A stretch of 64,000 nt of DNA. Origin: Siderastrea radians. Its lineage: Eukaryota; Cnidaria; Anthozoa; Scleractinia; Rhizangiidae. The first letter of the stretch is position 1; every line of letters begins with the position of its first letter. The translations under genes and the position numbers were made by a program. Shown here piece by piece: positions 1 through 12,621 of the stretch. The notes under the pieces were generated by a model, which saw nothing but the letters and a program-made list of their open reading frames with translations, was not told where the DNA came from and ran no database searches. The stretch lies in assembly GCA_964017195.1 (NCBI GenBank), contig CAXHKT010000177.1, positions 310,001 through 374,000 on the forward strand. Direction: 5' to 3'.

Positions 1-1010
1 TAAGGTGGAAAAACACCCCATTTTGGGGCCTTCCCTCAGGCCCCAAAAAGCTCAAAAAGCTAACTGGCGCTCTCGGCTGCATGCACAAAGCTCCCAAATG
101 CATTCAATCCATTTGGGACCATCCGAAAAAAATTCCTTTTGTGCAAAAGTACAAAGAAAGCGCGATATGTGCGATCCTTAGGGAAAAAACCCCATTTTGG
201 GGCATTCCCAGAGGCTCAAAAAGGTGTTCTTATCTGCGCAATCTGTCTGCGCAAGGCTGGGCACTGGCCCAATAATAATGCAAATCCCTCGGGGCTATCA
301 GAAAAAACAGTTTATTGTGTAGAAAGTCTGCGATTTTGTCGATAAGGTGGAAAAAACCCCCATTTTGGGGCCTTCCCTCAGGCCCCAAAAAGCTCAAAAA
401 GCTAACTGGCGCTCTCGGCTGCATGCACAAAGCTCGCAAATGTATTCAATCCCTTTGGGACCATCCGAAAAAAATTCCTTTTTGCAAAAGTACAAAGAAA
501 AGCGCGATATGTGCGATCCTTAGGGAAAAAACCCCATTTTGGGCATTCCCAGAGGCTCAAAAAGGTGTTCTTATCTGCGCAATCTGTCTGCGCAAGGCTG
601 CGCACTGGCCCAATAATAATGCCAACTCCTCGGCTATCAGAAGAAACAGTTTATTCGATTTTGTCATAAGGTGGAAAAAACCCCATTTTGGGGCCTTCCC
701 TCAGGCCCCAAAAGCTCAAAAAGCTAACTGGCGCTCTCGGCTGCATGCACAAAGCTCCCAAATGCATTCAATCCCTTTGGGACCATCCGAAAAAAATTCC
801 TTTTGTGCAAAAGTACAAAGAAAGCGCGATATGTGCGATCCTTAGGGAAAATACCCCATTTTGGGCATTCCAGAGGCTCAAAAAGGTGTTCTTATCTGCG
901 CAATCTGTCACCAAGGCTGGGCACTGGCGTCTACGCAAGGCTGGGCACTGGCCCAATAATAATGCAAATCCCTCGGGGCTATGAGAAAAAACAGTTTATT
1001 GTGTAGAAAG
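1..1010. repeat. Indel-rich units at the left edge of the window
   Basis: The first three units are less regular than almost all later ones. About 15 bp (TGTGTAGAAAGTCTG) is missing near 655, giving TTTATTCGATTTTG. Single bases are lost near 483, 541, 664 and 870-880. AATGCCAACTCC replaces AATGCAAATCCC near 619. About 22 extra bp near 909-932 repeat a piece containing CAAGGCTGGGCACTGGC. By coincidence the losses and gain cancel, so the TTGTGTAG landmarks at 315 and 999 remain exactly 684 bp apart. A higher indel load may mean an older, less homogenised stretch or nearness to an array edge; the window cannot tell which. Confidence 0.7.
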
Positions 1011-4000
1011 TCTGCGATTTTGTCGATAAGGTGGAAAAAACCCCCATTTTGGGGCCTTCCCTCAGGCCCCAAAAAGCTCAAAAAGCTAACTGGCGCTCTC
1101 GGCTGCATGCACAAAGCTCGCAAATGCATTCAATCCCTTTGGGACCATCCGAAAAAAATTCCTTTTGTGCAAAAGTACAAAGAAAGCGCGATATGTGCGA
1201 TCCTTAGGGAAAAAACCCCATTTTGGGGCATTCCCAGAGGCTCAAAAAGGTGTTCTTATCTGCGCAATCTGTCTGCTCAAGGCTGCGCACTGGCCCAATA
1301 ATAATGCAAATCCCTCGGGGCTATCAGAAAAAACAGTTTATTGTGTAGAAAGTCTGCGATTTTGTCGATAAGGTGGAAAAAACCCCATTTTGGGGCCTTC
1401 CCTCAGGCCCCAAAAAGCTCAAAAAGCTAACTGGCGCTCTCGGCTGCATGCACAAAGCTCCCAAATGCATTCAATCCCTTTGGGACCATCCGAAAAAAAT
1501 TCCTTTTGTGCAAAAGTACAAAGAAAGCGCGATATGTGCGAACCTTAGGGAAAAAACCCCATTTTGGGGCATTCCCAGAGGCTCAAAAAGGTGTTCTTAT
1601 CTGCGCAATCTGTCTGCGCAAGGCTGCGCACTGGCCCAATAATAATGCAAATCCCTCGGGGCTATCAGAAAAAACAGTTTATTGTGTAGAAAGTCTGCGA
1701 TTTTGTCGATAAGGTGGAAAAAAACCCCATTTTGGGGCCTTCGCTCAGGCCCCAAAAAGCTCAAAAAGCTAACTGGCGCTCTCGGCTGCATGCACAAAGC
1801 TCCCAAATGCATTCAATCCCTTTGGGACCATCCGAAAAAAATTCCTTTTGTGCAAAAGTACAAAGAAAGCGCGATATGTGCGATCCTTAGGGAAAAAAAC
1901 CCATTTTGGGCATTCCCAGAGGCTCAAAAAGGTGTTCTTATCTGCGTAATCTGTCTGCGCAAGGCTGCGCACTGGCCCAATAATAATGCAAATCCCTTGG
2001 GGCTATCAGAAGAAACAGTTTATTGTGTAGAAAGTCTGCGATTTTGTCCATAAGGTGGAAAAAACCCCCATTTTGGGGCCTTCCCTCAGGCCCCAAAAAG
2101 CTCAAAAAGCTAACTGGCGCTCTCGGCTGCATGCACAAAGCTCCCAAATGCATTCTATCCCTTTGGGACCATCCGAAAAAAATTCCTTTTGTGCAAAAGT
2201 ACAAAGAAAGCGCGATATGTGCGATCCTTAGGGAAAAAACCCCATTTTGGGGCATTCCCAGAGGCTCAAAAAGGTGTTCTTATCTGCGCAATCTGTCTGC
2301 GCAAGGCTGCGCACTGGCCCAATAATAATGCAAATCCCTCGGGGCTATCAGAAAAAACAGTTTATTGTGTAGAAAGTCTGCGATTTTGTCGATAAGGTGG
2401 AAAAAAAACCCATTTTGGGGCCTTCCCTCAGGCCCCAAAAAGCTCAAAAAGCTAACTGGCGCTCTCGGCTGCATGCACAAAGCTCCCAAATGCATTCAAT
2501 CCCTTTGGGACCAACCGAAAAAAATTCCTTTTGTGCAAAAGTACAAAGAAAGCGCGATATGTGCGATCCTTAGGGAAAAAACCCCATTTTGGGGCATTCC
2601 CAGAGGCTCAAAAAGGTGTTCTTATCTGCGCAATCTGTCTGCGCAAGGCTGCGCACTGGCCCAATAATAATGCAAATCCCTCGGGGCTATCAGAAGAAAC
2701 AGTTTATTGTGTAGAAAGTCTGCGATTTTGTCGATAAGGTGGAAAAAAACCACATTTTGGGGCCTTCCCTCAGGCCCCAAAAAGCTCAAAAAGCTAACTG
2801 GCGCTCTCGGCTGCATGCACAAAGCTCCCAAATGCATTCAATCCCTTTGGGACCATCCGAAAAAAATTCCTTTTGTGCAAAAGTACAAAGAAAGCGCGAT
2901 ATGTGCGAACCTTAGGGAAAAAACCCCATTTTGGGGCATTCCCAGAGGCTCAAAAAGGTGTTCTTATCTGCGCAATCTGTCTGCGCAAGGCTGCGCACTG
3001 GCCCAATAATAATGCAAATCCCTCGGGGCTATCAGAAAAAACAGTTTATTGTGTAGAAAGTCTGCGATTTTGTCGATAAGGTGGAAAAAACCCCCATTTT
3101 GGGGCCTTCGCTCAGGCCCCAAAAAGCTCAAAAAGCTAACTGGCGCTCTCGGCTGCATGCACAAAGCTCCCAAATGCATTCAATCCCTTTGGGACCATCC
3201 GAAAAAAATTCCTTTTGTGCAAAAGTACAAAGAAAGCGCGATATGTGCGATCCTTAGGGAAAAAACCCCATTTTGGGGCATTCCCAGAGGCTCAAAAAGG
3301 TGTTCTTATCTGCGCAATCTGTCTGCGCAAGGCTGCGCACTGGCCCAATAATAATGCAAATCCCTCGGGGCTATCAGAAGAAACAGTTTATTGTGTAGAA
3401 AGTCTGCGATTTTGTCGATAAGGTGGAAAAAACCCCCATTTTGGGGCCTTCCCTCAGGCCCCAAAAAGCTCAAAAAGCTAACTGGCGCTCTCGGCTGCAT
3501 GCACAAAGCTCCCAAATGCATTCAATCCCTTTGGGACCATCCGAAAAAAATTCCTTTTGTGCAAAAGTACAAAGAAAGCGCGATATGTGCGATCCTTAGG
3601 GAAAATACCCCATTTTGGGGCATTCCCAGAGGCTCAAAAAGGTGTTCTTATCTGCGCAATCTGTCTACGCAAGGCTGGGCACTGGCCCAATAATAATGCA
3701 AATCCCTCGGGGCTATGAGAAAAAACAGTTTATTGTGTAGAAAGTCTGCGATTTTGTCGATAAGGTGGAAAAAACCCCCATTTTGGGGCCTTCCCTCAGG
3801 CCCCAAAAAGCTCAAAAAGCTAACTGGCGCTCTCGGCTGCATGCACAAAGCTCGCAAATGCATTCAATCCCTTTGGGACCATCCGAAAAAAATTCCTTTT
3901 GTGCAAAAGTACAAAGAAAGCGCGATATGTGCGATCCTTAGGGAAAAAACCCCATTTTGGGGCATTCCCAGAGGCTCAAAAAGGTGTTCTTATCTGCGCA

Positions 4001-7000
4001 ATCTGTCTGCTCAAGGCTGCGCACTGGCCCAATAATAATGCAAATCCCTCGGGGCTATCAGAAAAAACAGTTTATTGTGTAGAAAGTCTGCGATTTTGTC
4101 GATAAGGTGGAAAAAACCCCATTTTGGGGCCTTCCCTCAGGCCCCAAAAAGCTCAAAAAGCTAACTGGCGCTCTCGGCTGCATGCACAAAGCTCCCAAAT
4201 GCATTCAATCCCTTTGGGACCATCCGAAAAAAATTCCTTTTGTGCAAAAGTACAAAGAAAGCGCGATATGTGCGAACCTTAGGGAAAAAACCCCATTTTG
4301 GGGCATTCCCAGAGGCTCAAAAAGGTGTTCTTATCTGCGCAATCTGTCTGCGCAAGGCTGCGCACTGGCCCAATAATAATGCAAATCCCTCGGGGCTATC
4401 AGAAAAAACAGTTTATTGTGTAGAAAGTCTGCGATTTTGTCGATAAGGTGGAAAAAAACCCCATTTTGGGGCCTTCGCTCAGGCCCCAAAAAGCTCAAAA
4501 AGCTAACTGGCGCTCTCGGCTGCATGCACAAAGCTCCCAAATGCATTCAATCCCTTTGGGACCATCCGAAAAAAATTCCTTTTGTGCAAAAGTACAAAGA
4601 AAGCGCGATATGTGCGATCCTTAGGGAAAAAAACCCATTTTGGGCATTCCCAGAGGCTCAAAAAGGTGTTCTTATCTGCGTAATCTGTCTGCGCAAGGCT
4701 GCGCACTGGCCCAATAATAATGCAAATCCCTTGGGGCTATCAGAAGAAACAGTTTATTGTGTAGAAAGTCTGCGATTTTGTCCATAAGGTGGAAAAAACC
4801 CCCATTTTGGGGCCTTCCCTCAGGCCCCAAAAAGCTCAAAAAGCTAACTGGCGCTCTCGGCTGCATGCACAAAGCTCCCAAATGCATTCTATCCCTTTGG
4901 GACCATCCGAAAAAAATTCCTTTTGTGCAAAAGTACAAAGAAAGCGCGATATGTGCGATCCTTAGGGAAAAAACCCCATTTTGGGGCATTCCCAGAGGCT
5001 CAAAAAGGTGTTCTTATCTGCGCAATCTGTCTGCGCAAGGCTGCGCACTGGCCCAATAATAATGCAAATCCCTCGGGGCTATCAGAAAAAACAGTTTATT
5101 GTGTAGAAAGTCTGCGATTTTGTCGATAAGGTGGAAAAAAAACCCATTTTGGGGCCTTCCCTCAGGCCCCAAAAAGCTCAAAAAGCTAACTGGCGCTCTC
5201 GGCTGCATGCACAAAGCTCCCAAATGCATTCAATCCCTTTGGGACCAACCGAAAAAAATTCCTTTTGTGCAAAAGTACAAAGAAAGCGCGATATGTGCGA
5301 TCCTTAGGGAAAAAACCCCATTTTGGGGCATTCCCAGAGGCTCAAAAAGGTGTTCTTATCTGCGCAATCTGTCTGCGCAAGGCTGCGCACTGGCCCAATA
5401 ATAATGCAAATCCCTCGGGGCTATCAGAAGAAACAGTTTATTGTGTAGAAAGTCTGCGATTTTGTCGATAAGGTGGAAAAAAACCCCATTTTGGGGCCTT
5501 CCCTCAGGCCCCAAAAAGCTCAAAAAGCTAACTGGCGCTCTCGGCTGCATGCACAAAGCTCCCAAATGCATTCAATCCCTTTGGGACCATCCGAAAAAAA
5601 TTCCTTTTGTGCAAAAGTACAAAGAAAGCGCGATATGTGCGAACCTTAGGGAAAAAACCCCATTTTGGGGCATTCCCAGAGGCTCAAAAAGGTGTTCTTA
5701 TCTGCGCAATCTGTCTGCGCAAGGCTGCGCACTGGCCCAATAATAATGCAAATCCCTCGGGGCTATCAGAAAAAACAGTTTATTGTGTAGAAAGTCTGCG
5801 ATTTTGTCGATAAGGTGGAAAAAACCCCCATTTTGGGGCCTTCGCTCAGGCCCCAAAAAGCTCAAAAAGCTAACTGGCGCTCTCGGCTGCATGCACAAAG
5901 CTCCCAAATGCATTCAATCCCTTTGGGACCATCCGAAAAAAATTCCTTTTGTGCAAAAGTACAAAGAAAGCGCGATATGTGCGATCCTTAGGGAAAAAAA
6001 CCCATTTTGGGCATTCCCAGAGGCTCAAAAAGGTGTTCTTATCTGCGTAATCTGTCTGCGCAAGGCTGCGCACTGGCCCAATAATAATGCAAATCCCTTG
6101 GGGCTATCAGAAGAAACAGTTTATTGTGTAGAAAGTCTGCGATTTTGTCCATAAGGTGGAAAAAACCCCCATTTTGGGGCCTTCCCTCAGGCCCCAAAAA
6201 GCTCAAAAAGCTAACTGGCGCTCTCGGCTGCATGCACAAAGCTCCCAAATGCATTCTATCCCTTTGGGACCATCCGAAAAAAATTCCTTTTGTGCAAAAG
6301 TACAAAGAAAGCGCGATATGTGCGATCCTTAGGGAAAAAACCCCATTTTGGGGCATTCCCAGAGTCTCAAAAAGGTGTTCTTATCTGCGCAATCTGTCTG
6401 CGCAAGGCTACGCACTGGCCCAATAATAATGCAAATCCCTCGGTGCTATCAGAAAAAACAGTTTATTGTGTAGAAAGTCTGCGATTTTGTCGATAAGGTG
6501 GAAAAAAACCCCATTTTGGGGCCTTCCCTCAGGCCCCAAAAAGCTCAAAAATGTAACTGGCGCTCTCGGCTACATGCACAAAGCTCCCAAATGCATTCAA
6601 TCCCTTTGGGACCATCCGAAAAAAATTCCTTTTGTGCAAAAGTACAAAGAAAGCGCGATATGTGCGATCCTTAGGGAAAAAACCCCATTTTGGGGCATTC
6701 CCAGAGGCTCAAAAAGGTGTTCTTATCTGCGCAATCTGTCTGCGCAAGGCTGCGCACTGGCCCAATAATAATGCAAATCCCTCGGGGCTATCAGAAAAAA
6801 CAGTTTATTGTGTAGAAAGTCTGCGATTTTGTCGATAAGGTGGAAAAAAAACCCATTTTGGGGCCTTCCCTCAGGCCCCAAAAAGCTCAAAAAGCTAACT
6901 GGCGCTCTCGGCTGCATGCACAAAGCTCCCAAATGCATTCAATCCCTTTGGGACCATCCGAAAAAAATTCCTTTTGTGCAAAAGTACAAAGAAAGCGCGA

Positions 7001-8175
7001 TATGTGCGATCCTTAGGGAAAAAACCCCATTTTGGGGCATTCCCAGAGGCTCAAAAAGGTGTTCTTATCTGCGCAATCTGTCTGCGCAAGGCTGCGCACT
7101 GGCCCAATAATAATGCAAATCCCTCGGGGCTATCAGAAGAAACAGTTTATTGTGTAGAAAGTCTGCGATTTTGTCGATAAGGTGGAAAAAAACCCCATTT
7201 TGGGGCCTTCCCTCAGGCCCCAAAAAGCTCAAAAAGCTAACTGGCGCTCTCGGCTGCATGCACAAAGCTCCCAAATGCATTCAATCCCTTTGGGACCATC
7301 CGAAAAAAATTCCTTTTGTGCAAAAGTACAAAGAAAGCGCGATATGTGCGAACCTTAGGGAAAAAACCCCATTTTGGGGCATTCCCAGAGGCTCAAAAAG
7401 GTGTTCTTATCTGCGCAATCTGTCTGCGCAAGGCTGCGCACTGGCCCAATAATAATGCAAATCCCTCGGGGCTATCAGAAAAAACAGTTTATTGTGTAGA
7501 AAGTCTGCGATTTTGTCGATAAGGTGGAAAAAACCCCCATTTTGGGGCCTTCGCTCAGGCCCCAAAAAGCTCAAAAAGCTAACTGGCGCTCTCGGCTGCA
7601 TGCACAAAGCTCCCAAATGCATTCAATCCCTTTGGGACCATCCGAAAAAAATTCCTTTTGTGCAAAAGTACAAAGAAAGCGCGATATGTGCGATCCTTAG
7701 GGAAAAAACCCCATTTTGGGGCATTCCCAGAGGCTCAAAAAGGTGTTCTTATCTGCGCAATCTGTCTGCGCAAGGCTACGCACTGGCCCAATAATAATGC
7801 AAATCCCTCGGTGCTATCAGAAAAAACAGTTTATTGTGTAGAAAGTCTGCGATTTTGTCGATAAGGTGGAAAAAACCCCCATTTTGGGGCCTTCCCTCAG
7901 GCCCCAAAAAGCTCAAAAATCTAACTGGCGCTCTCGGCTGCATGCACAAAGCTCCCAAATGCATTCAATCCCTTTGGGACCATCCGAAAAAAATTCCTTT
8001 TGTGCAAAAGTACAAAGAAAGCGCGATATGTGCGATCCTTAGGGAAAAAACCCCATTTTGGGGCATTCCCAGAGGCTCAAAAAGGTGTTCTTATCTGCGC
8101 AATCTGTCTGCGCAAGGCTGCGCACTGGCCCAATAATAATGCAAATCCCTCGGGGCTATCAGAAAAAACAGTTTA
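845..8175. repeat. Region of four- and eight-unit higher-order repeats
   Basis: Units tagged GCGAACCTT instead of GCGATCCTT (near 1541, 2908, 4275, 5641, 7351) are each followed by a unit tagged CCTTCGCTCAGG (1741, 3109, 4475, 5841, 7551). The spacing of these pairs is 4, 4, 4 and 5 units, so the basic period is about 1,367 bp. Laid over this is an eight-unit copy: about 845-2735 matches about 3600-5470 at offset 2,734. It shares the rarer marks GAAAATACCCC, CTATGAGAAA, CTCGCAAATG, TGCTCAAGG, GTAATCTG, GTCCATAAGG, CATTCTATCC and GACCAACCG. A differing site is CCACATTTT (2751) against CCCCATTTT in the later copy. Confidence 0.85.
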
Positions 8176-11100
8176 TTGTGTAGAAAGTCTGCGATTTTGT
8201 CGATAAGGTGGAAAAAACCCCCAATTTGGGGCCTTCCCTCAGGCCCCAAAAAGCTAAAAAAGCTAACTGGCGCTCTCGGCTGCATGCACAAAGCTCCCAA
8301 ATGCATTCAATCCCTTTGGGACCATCCGAAAAAAATTCCTTTTGTGCAAAAGTACAAAGAAAGCGCGATATGTGCGATCCTTAGGGAAAAAACCCATTTT
8401 GGGGCATTCCCAGAGGCTCAAAAAGGTGTTCTTATCTGCGCAATCTGTCTGCGCAAGGCTGCGCACTGGCCCAATACTAATGCAAATCCCTCGGGGCTAT
8501 CAGAAAAAACAGTTTATTGTGTAGAAAGTCTGCGATTTTGTCGATAAGGTGGAAAAAAACCCCATTTTGGGGCCTTCCCTCAGGCCCCAAAAAGCTCAAA
8601 AAGCTAACTGGCGCTCTCGGCTGCATGCACAAAGCTCCCAAATGCATTCAATCCCTTTGGGACCATCCGAAAAAAATTCCTTTTGTGCAAAAGTACAAAG
8701 AAAGCGCGATATGTGCGATCCTTAGGGAAAAAACCCCATTTTGGGGCATTCCCAGAGGCTCAAAAAGGTGTTCTTATCTGCGCAATCTGTCTGCGCAAGG
8801 CTGCGCACTGGCCCAATAATAATGCAAATCCCTCGGGGCTATCAGAAAAAACAGTTTATTGTGTAGAAAGTCTGCGATTTTGTCGATAAGGTGGAAAAAA
8901 CCCCCAATTTGGGGCCTTCCCTCAGGCCCCAAAAAGCTCAAAAAGCTAACTGGTGCTCTCGGCTGCATGCACAAAGCTCCCAAATGCATTCAATCCCTTT
9001 GGGACCATCCGAAAAAAAATCCTTTTGTGCAAAAGAACAAAGAAAGCGCCATATGTGCGATCCTTAGGGAAAAAACCCCATTTTGGGGCATTCCCAGAGG
9101 CTCAAAAAGGTGTTCTTATCTGCGCAATCTGTCTGCGCAAGGCTGCGCACTGGCCCAATAATAATGCAAATCCCTCGGGGCTATCAGAAAAAACAGTTTA
9201 TTGTGTAGAAAGTCTGCGATTTTGTCGATAAGGTGGAAAAAAAACCCCATTTTGGGGCCTTCCCTCAGGCCCCAAAAAGCTCAAAAAGCTAACTGGCGCT
9301 CTCGGCTGCATGCACAAAGCTCCCAAATGCATTCAATCCCTTTGGGACCATCCGAAAAAAATTCCTTTTGTGCAAAAGTACAAAGAAAGCGCGATATGTG
9401 CGATCCTTAGGGAAAAAACCCCATTTTGGGGCATTCCCAGAGGCTCAAAAAGGTGTTCTTATCTGCGCAATCTGTCTGCGCAAGGCTGCGCACTGGCCCA
9501 ATAATAATGCAAATCCCTCGGGGCTATCAGAAAAAACAGTTTATTGTGTAGAAAGTCTGCGATTTTGTCGATAAGGTGGAAAAAACCCCCAATTTGGGGC
9601 CTTCCCTCAGGCCCCAAAAAGCTCAAAAAGCTAACTGGCGCTCTCGGCTGCATGCACAAAGCTCCCAAATGCATTCAATCCCTTTGGGACCATCCGAAAA
9701 AAATTCCTTTTCTGCAAAAGAACAAAGAAAGCGCCATATGTGCCATCCTTAGGGAAAAAACCCCATTTTGGGGCATTCCCAGAGGCTCAAAAAGGTGTTC
9801 TTATCTGCGCAATCTGTCTGCGCAAGGCTGCGCACTGGCCCAATAATAATGCAAATCCCTCGGGGCTATCAGAAAAAACAGTTTATTGTGTAGAAAGTCT
9901 GCGCTTTTGTCGATAAGGTGGAAAAAACCCCCATTTTGAGGCCTTCCCTCAGGCCCCAAAAAGCTCAAAAAGCTAACTGGCGCTCTCGGCTGCATGCAAA
10001 AAGCTCCCAAATGCATTCAATCCCTTTGGGACCATCCGAAAAAAATTCCTTTTGTGCAAAAGTACAAAGAAAGCGCGATATGTGCGATCCTTAGGGAAAA
10101 AACCCCATTTTGGGGCATTCCCAGAGGCTCAAAAAGGTGTTCTTATCTGCGCAATCTGTCTGCGCAAGGCTGCGCACTGGCCCAATAATAATGCAAATCG
10201 CCCGGGGCTATCAGAAAAAACAGTTTATTGTGTAGAAAGTCTGCGATTTTGTCGATAAGGTGGAAAAAACCCCCATTTTGGGGCCTTCCCTTAGGCCCCA
10301 AAAAGCTCAAAAAGCTAACTGGCGCTCTCGGCTGCATGCACAAAGCTCCCAAATGCATTCAATCCCTTTGGGACCATCCGAAAAAAATTCCTTTTGTGCA
10401 AAAGTACAAAGAAAGCGCCATATGTGCGATCCTTAGGGAAAAAACCCCATTTTGGGGCATTCCCAGAGGCTCAAAAAGGTGTTCTTATCTGCGCAATCCG
10501 TCTGCGCAAGGCTGCGCACTGGCGCAATAATAATGCAAATCCCTCGGGGCTATCAGAAAAAACAGTTTATTGTGTAGAAAGTCTGCGATTTTGTCGATAA
10601 GGTGGAAAAAACCCCCATTTTGGGGCCTTCCCTCAGGCCCCAAAAAGCTCAAAAAGCTAACTGGCGCTCTCGGCTGCATGCACAAAGCTCCCAAATGCAT
10701 TCAATCCCTTTGGGACCATCCGAAAAAAATTCCTTTTGTGCAAAAGAACAAAGAAAGCGCGATATGTGCGATCCTTAGGGAAAAAACCCAATTTTGCGGC
10801 ATTCCCAGAGTCTCAAAAAGGTGTTCTTATCTGCGCAATCTGTCTGCGCAAGGCTGCGCACTGGCCCAATAATAATGCAAATCGCCCGCGGCTATCAGAA
10901 AAAACAGTTTATTGTGTAGAAAGTCTGCGATTTTGTCGATAAGGTGGAAAAAACCCCCATTTTGGGGCCTTCCCTCAGGCCCCAAAAAGCTCAAAAAGCT
11001 AACTGGCGCTCTCGGCTGCATGCACAAAGCTCCCAAATGCATTCAATTCCTTTGGGACCATCCGAAAAAAATTCCTTTTGTGCAAAAGTACAAAGAAAGC

Positions 11101-12621
11101 GCCATATGTGCGATCCTTAGGGAAAAAACCCCATTTTGGGGCATTCCCAGAGGCTCAAAAAGGTGTTCTTATCTGCGCAATCTGTCTGCGCAAGGCTGCG
11201 CACTGGCGCAATAATAATGCAAATCCCTCGGGGCTATCAGAAAAAACAGTTTATTGTGTAGAAAGTCTGCGATTTTGTCGATAAGGTGGAAAAAACCCCC
11301 ATTTTGGGGCCTTCCCTCAGGCCCCAAAAAGCTCAAAAAGCTAACTGGCGCTCTCGGCTGCATGCACAAAGCTCCCAAATGCATTCAATCCCTTTGGGAC
11401 CATCCGAAAAAAATTCCTTTTGTGCGAAAGAACAAAGAAAGCGCGATATGTGCGATCCTTAGGGAAAAAACCCCATTTTGGGGCATTCCCAGAGGCTCAA
11501 AAAGGTGTTCTTATCTGCGCAATTTGTCTGCGCAAGGCTGCGCACTGGCCCAATAATAATGCAAATCCCTCGGGGCTATCAGAAAAAACAGTTTATTGTG
11601 TAGAAAGTCTGCGATTTTGTCGATAAGGTGGAAAAAACCCCCAATTTGGGGCCTTCCCTCAGGCCCCAAAAAGCTCAAAAAGGTAACTGGCGCTCTCGGC
11701 TGCATGCACAAAGCTCCCAAATGCATTCAATCCCTTTGGGACCATCCGAAAAAAATTCCTTTTGTGCAAAAGAACAAAGAAAGCGCCATATGTGCCATCC
11801 TTAGGGAAAAAACCCCATTTTGGGGCATTCCCAGAGGCTCAAAAAGGTGTTCTTATCTGCGCAATCTGTCTGCGCAAGGCTGCGCACTGGCCCAATAATA
11901 ATGCAAATCGCCCGGGGCTATCAGAAAAAACAGTTTATTGTGTAGAAAGTCTGCGATTTTGTCGATAAGGTGGAAAAAACCCCCATTTTGGGGCCTTCCC
12001 TCAGGCCCCAAAAAGCTCAAAAAGCTAACTGGCGCTCTCGGCTGCATGCACAAGGCTCCCAAATGCATTCAATCCCTTTGGGACCATCCGAAAAAAATTC
12101 CTTTTGTGCAAAAGTACAAAGAAAGCGCGATATGTGCGATCCTTAGGGAAAAAACCCCATTTTGGGGCATTCCCAGAGGCTCAAAAAGGTGTTCTTATCT
12201 GCGCAATCTGTCTGCGCAAGGCTGCGCACTGGCCCAATAATAATGCAAATCCCTCGGGGCTATCAGAAAAAACAGTTTATTGTGTAGAAAGTCTGCGATT
12301 TTGTCGATAAGGTGGAAAAAACCCCCATTTTGGGGCCTTCCCTCAGGCCCCAAAAAGCTCAAAAAGCTAACTGGCGCTCTCGGCTGCATGCACAAGGCTC
12401 CCAAATGCATTCAATCCCTTTGGGACCATCCGAAAAAAATTCCTTTTGTGCAAAAGTACAAAGAAAGCGCGATATGTGCGATCCTTAGGGAAAAAACCCC
12501 ATTTTGGGGCATTCCCAGAGGCTCAAAAAGGTGTTCTTATCTGCGCAATCTGTCTGCGCAAGGCTGCGCACTGGCCCAATAATAATGCAAATCCCTCGGG
12601 GCTATCAGAAAAAACAGTTTA
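8176..12621. repeat. Mixed units without a clear higher-order period
   Basis: About 13 units with several variants in changing combinations: CCCCCAATTTGGGG (near 8220, 8905, 9590, 11640); GAACAAAG instead of GTACAAAG (first near 9035); GCGCCATATG (9047, 9733, 10417, 11099, 11784); TGCCATCC (9740, 11792); and AATCGCCCG (10197, 10881, 11906). The same variants recur at one-, two- or six-unit distances with no single offset repeating whole blocks. It looks like ordinary homogenisation with gene conversion and no recent block amplification. Confidence 0.7.
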
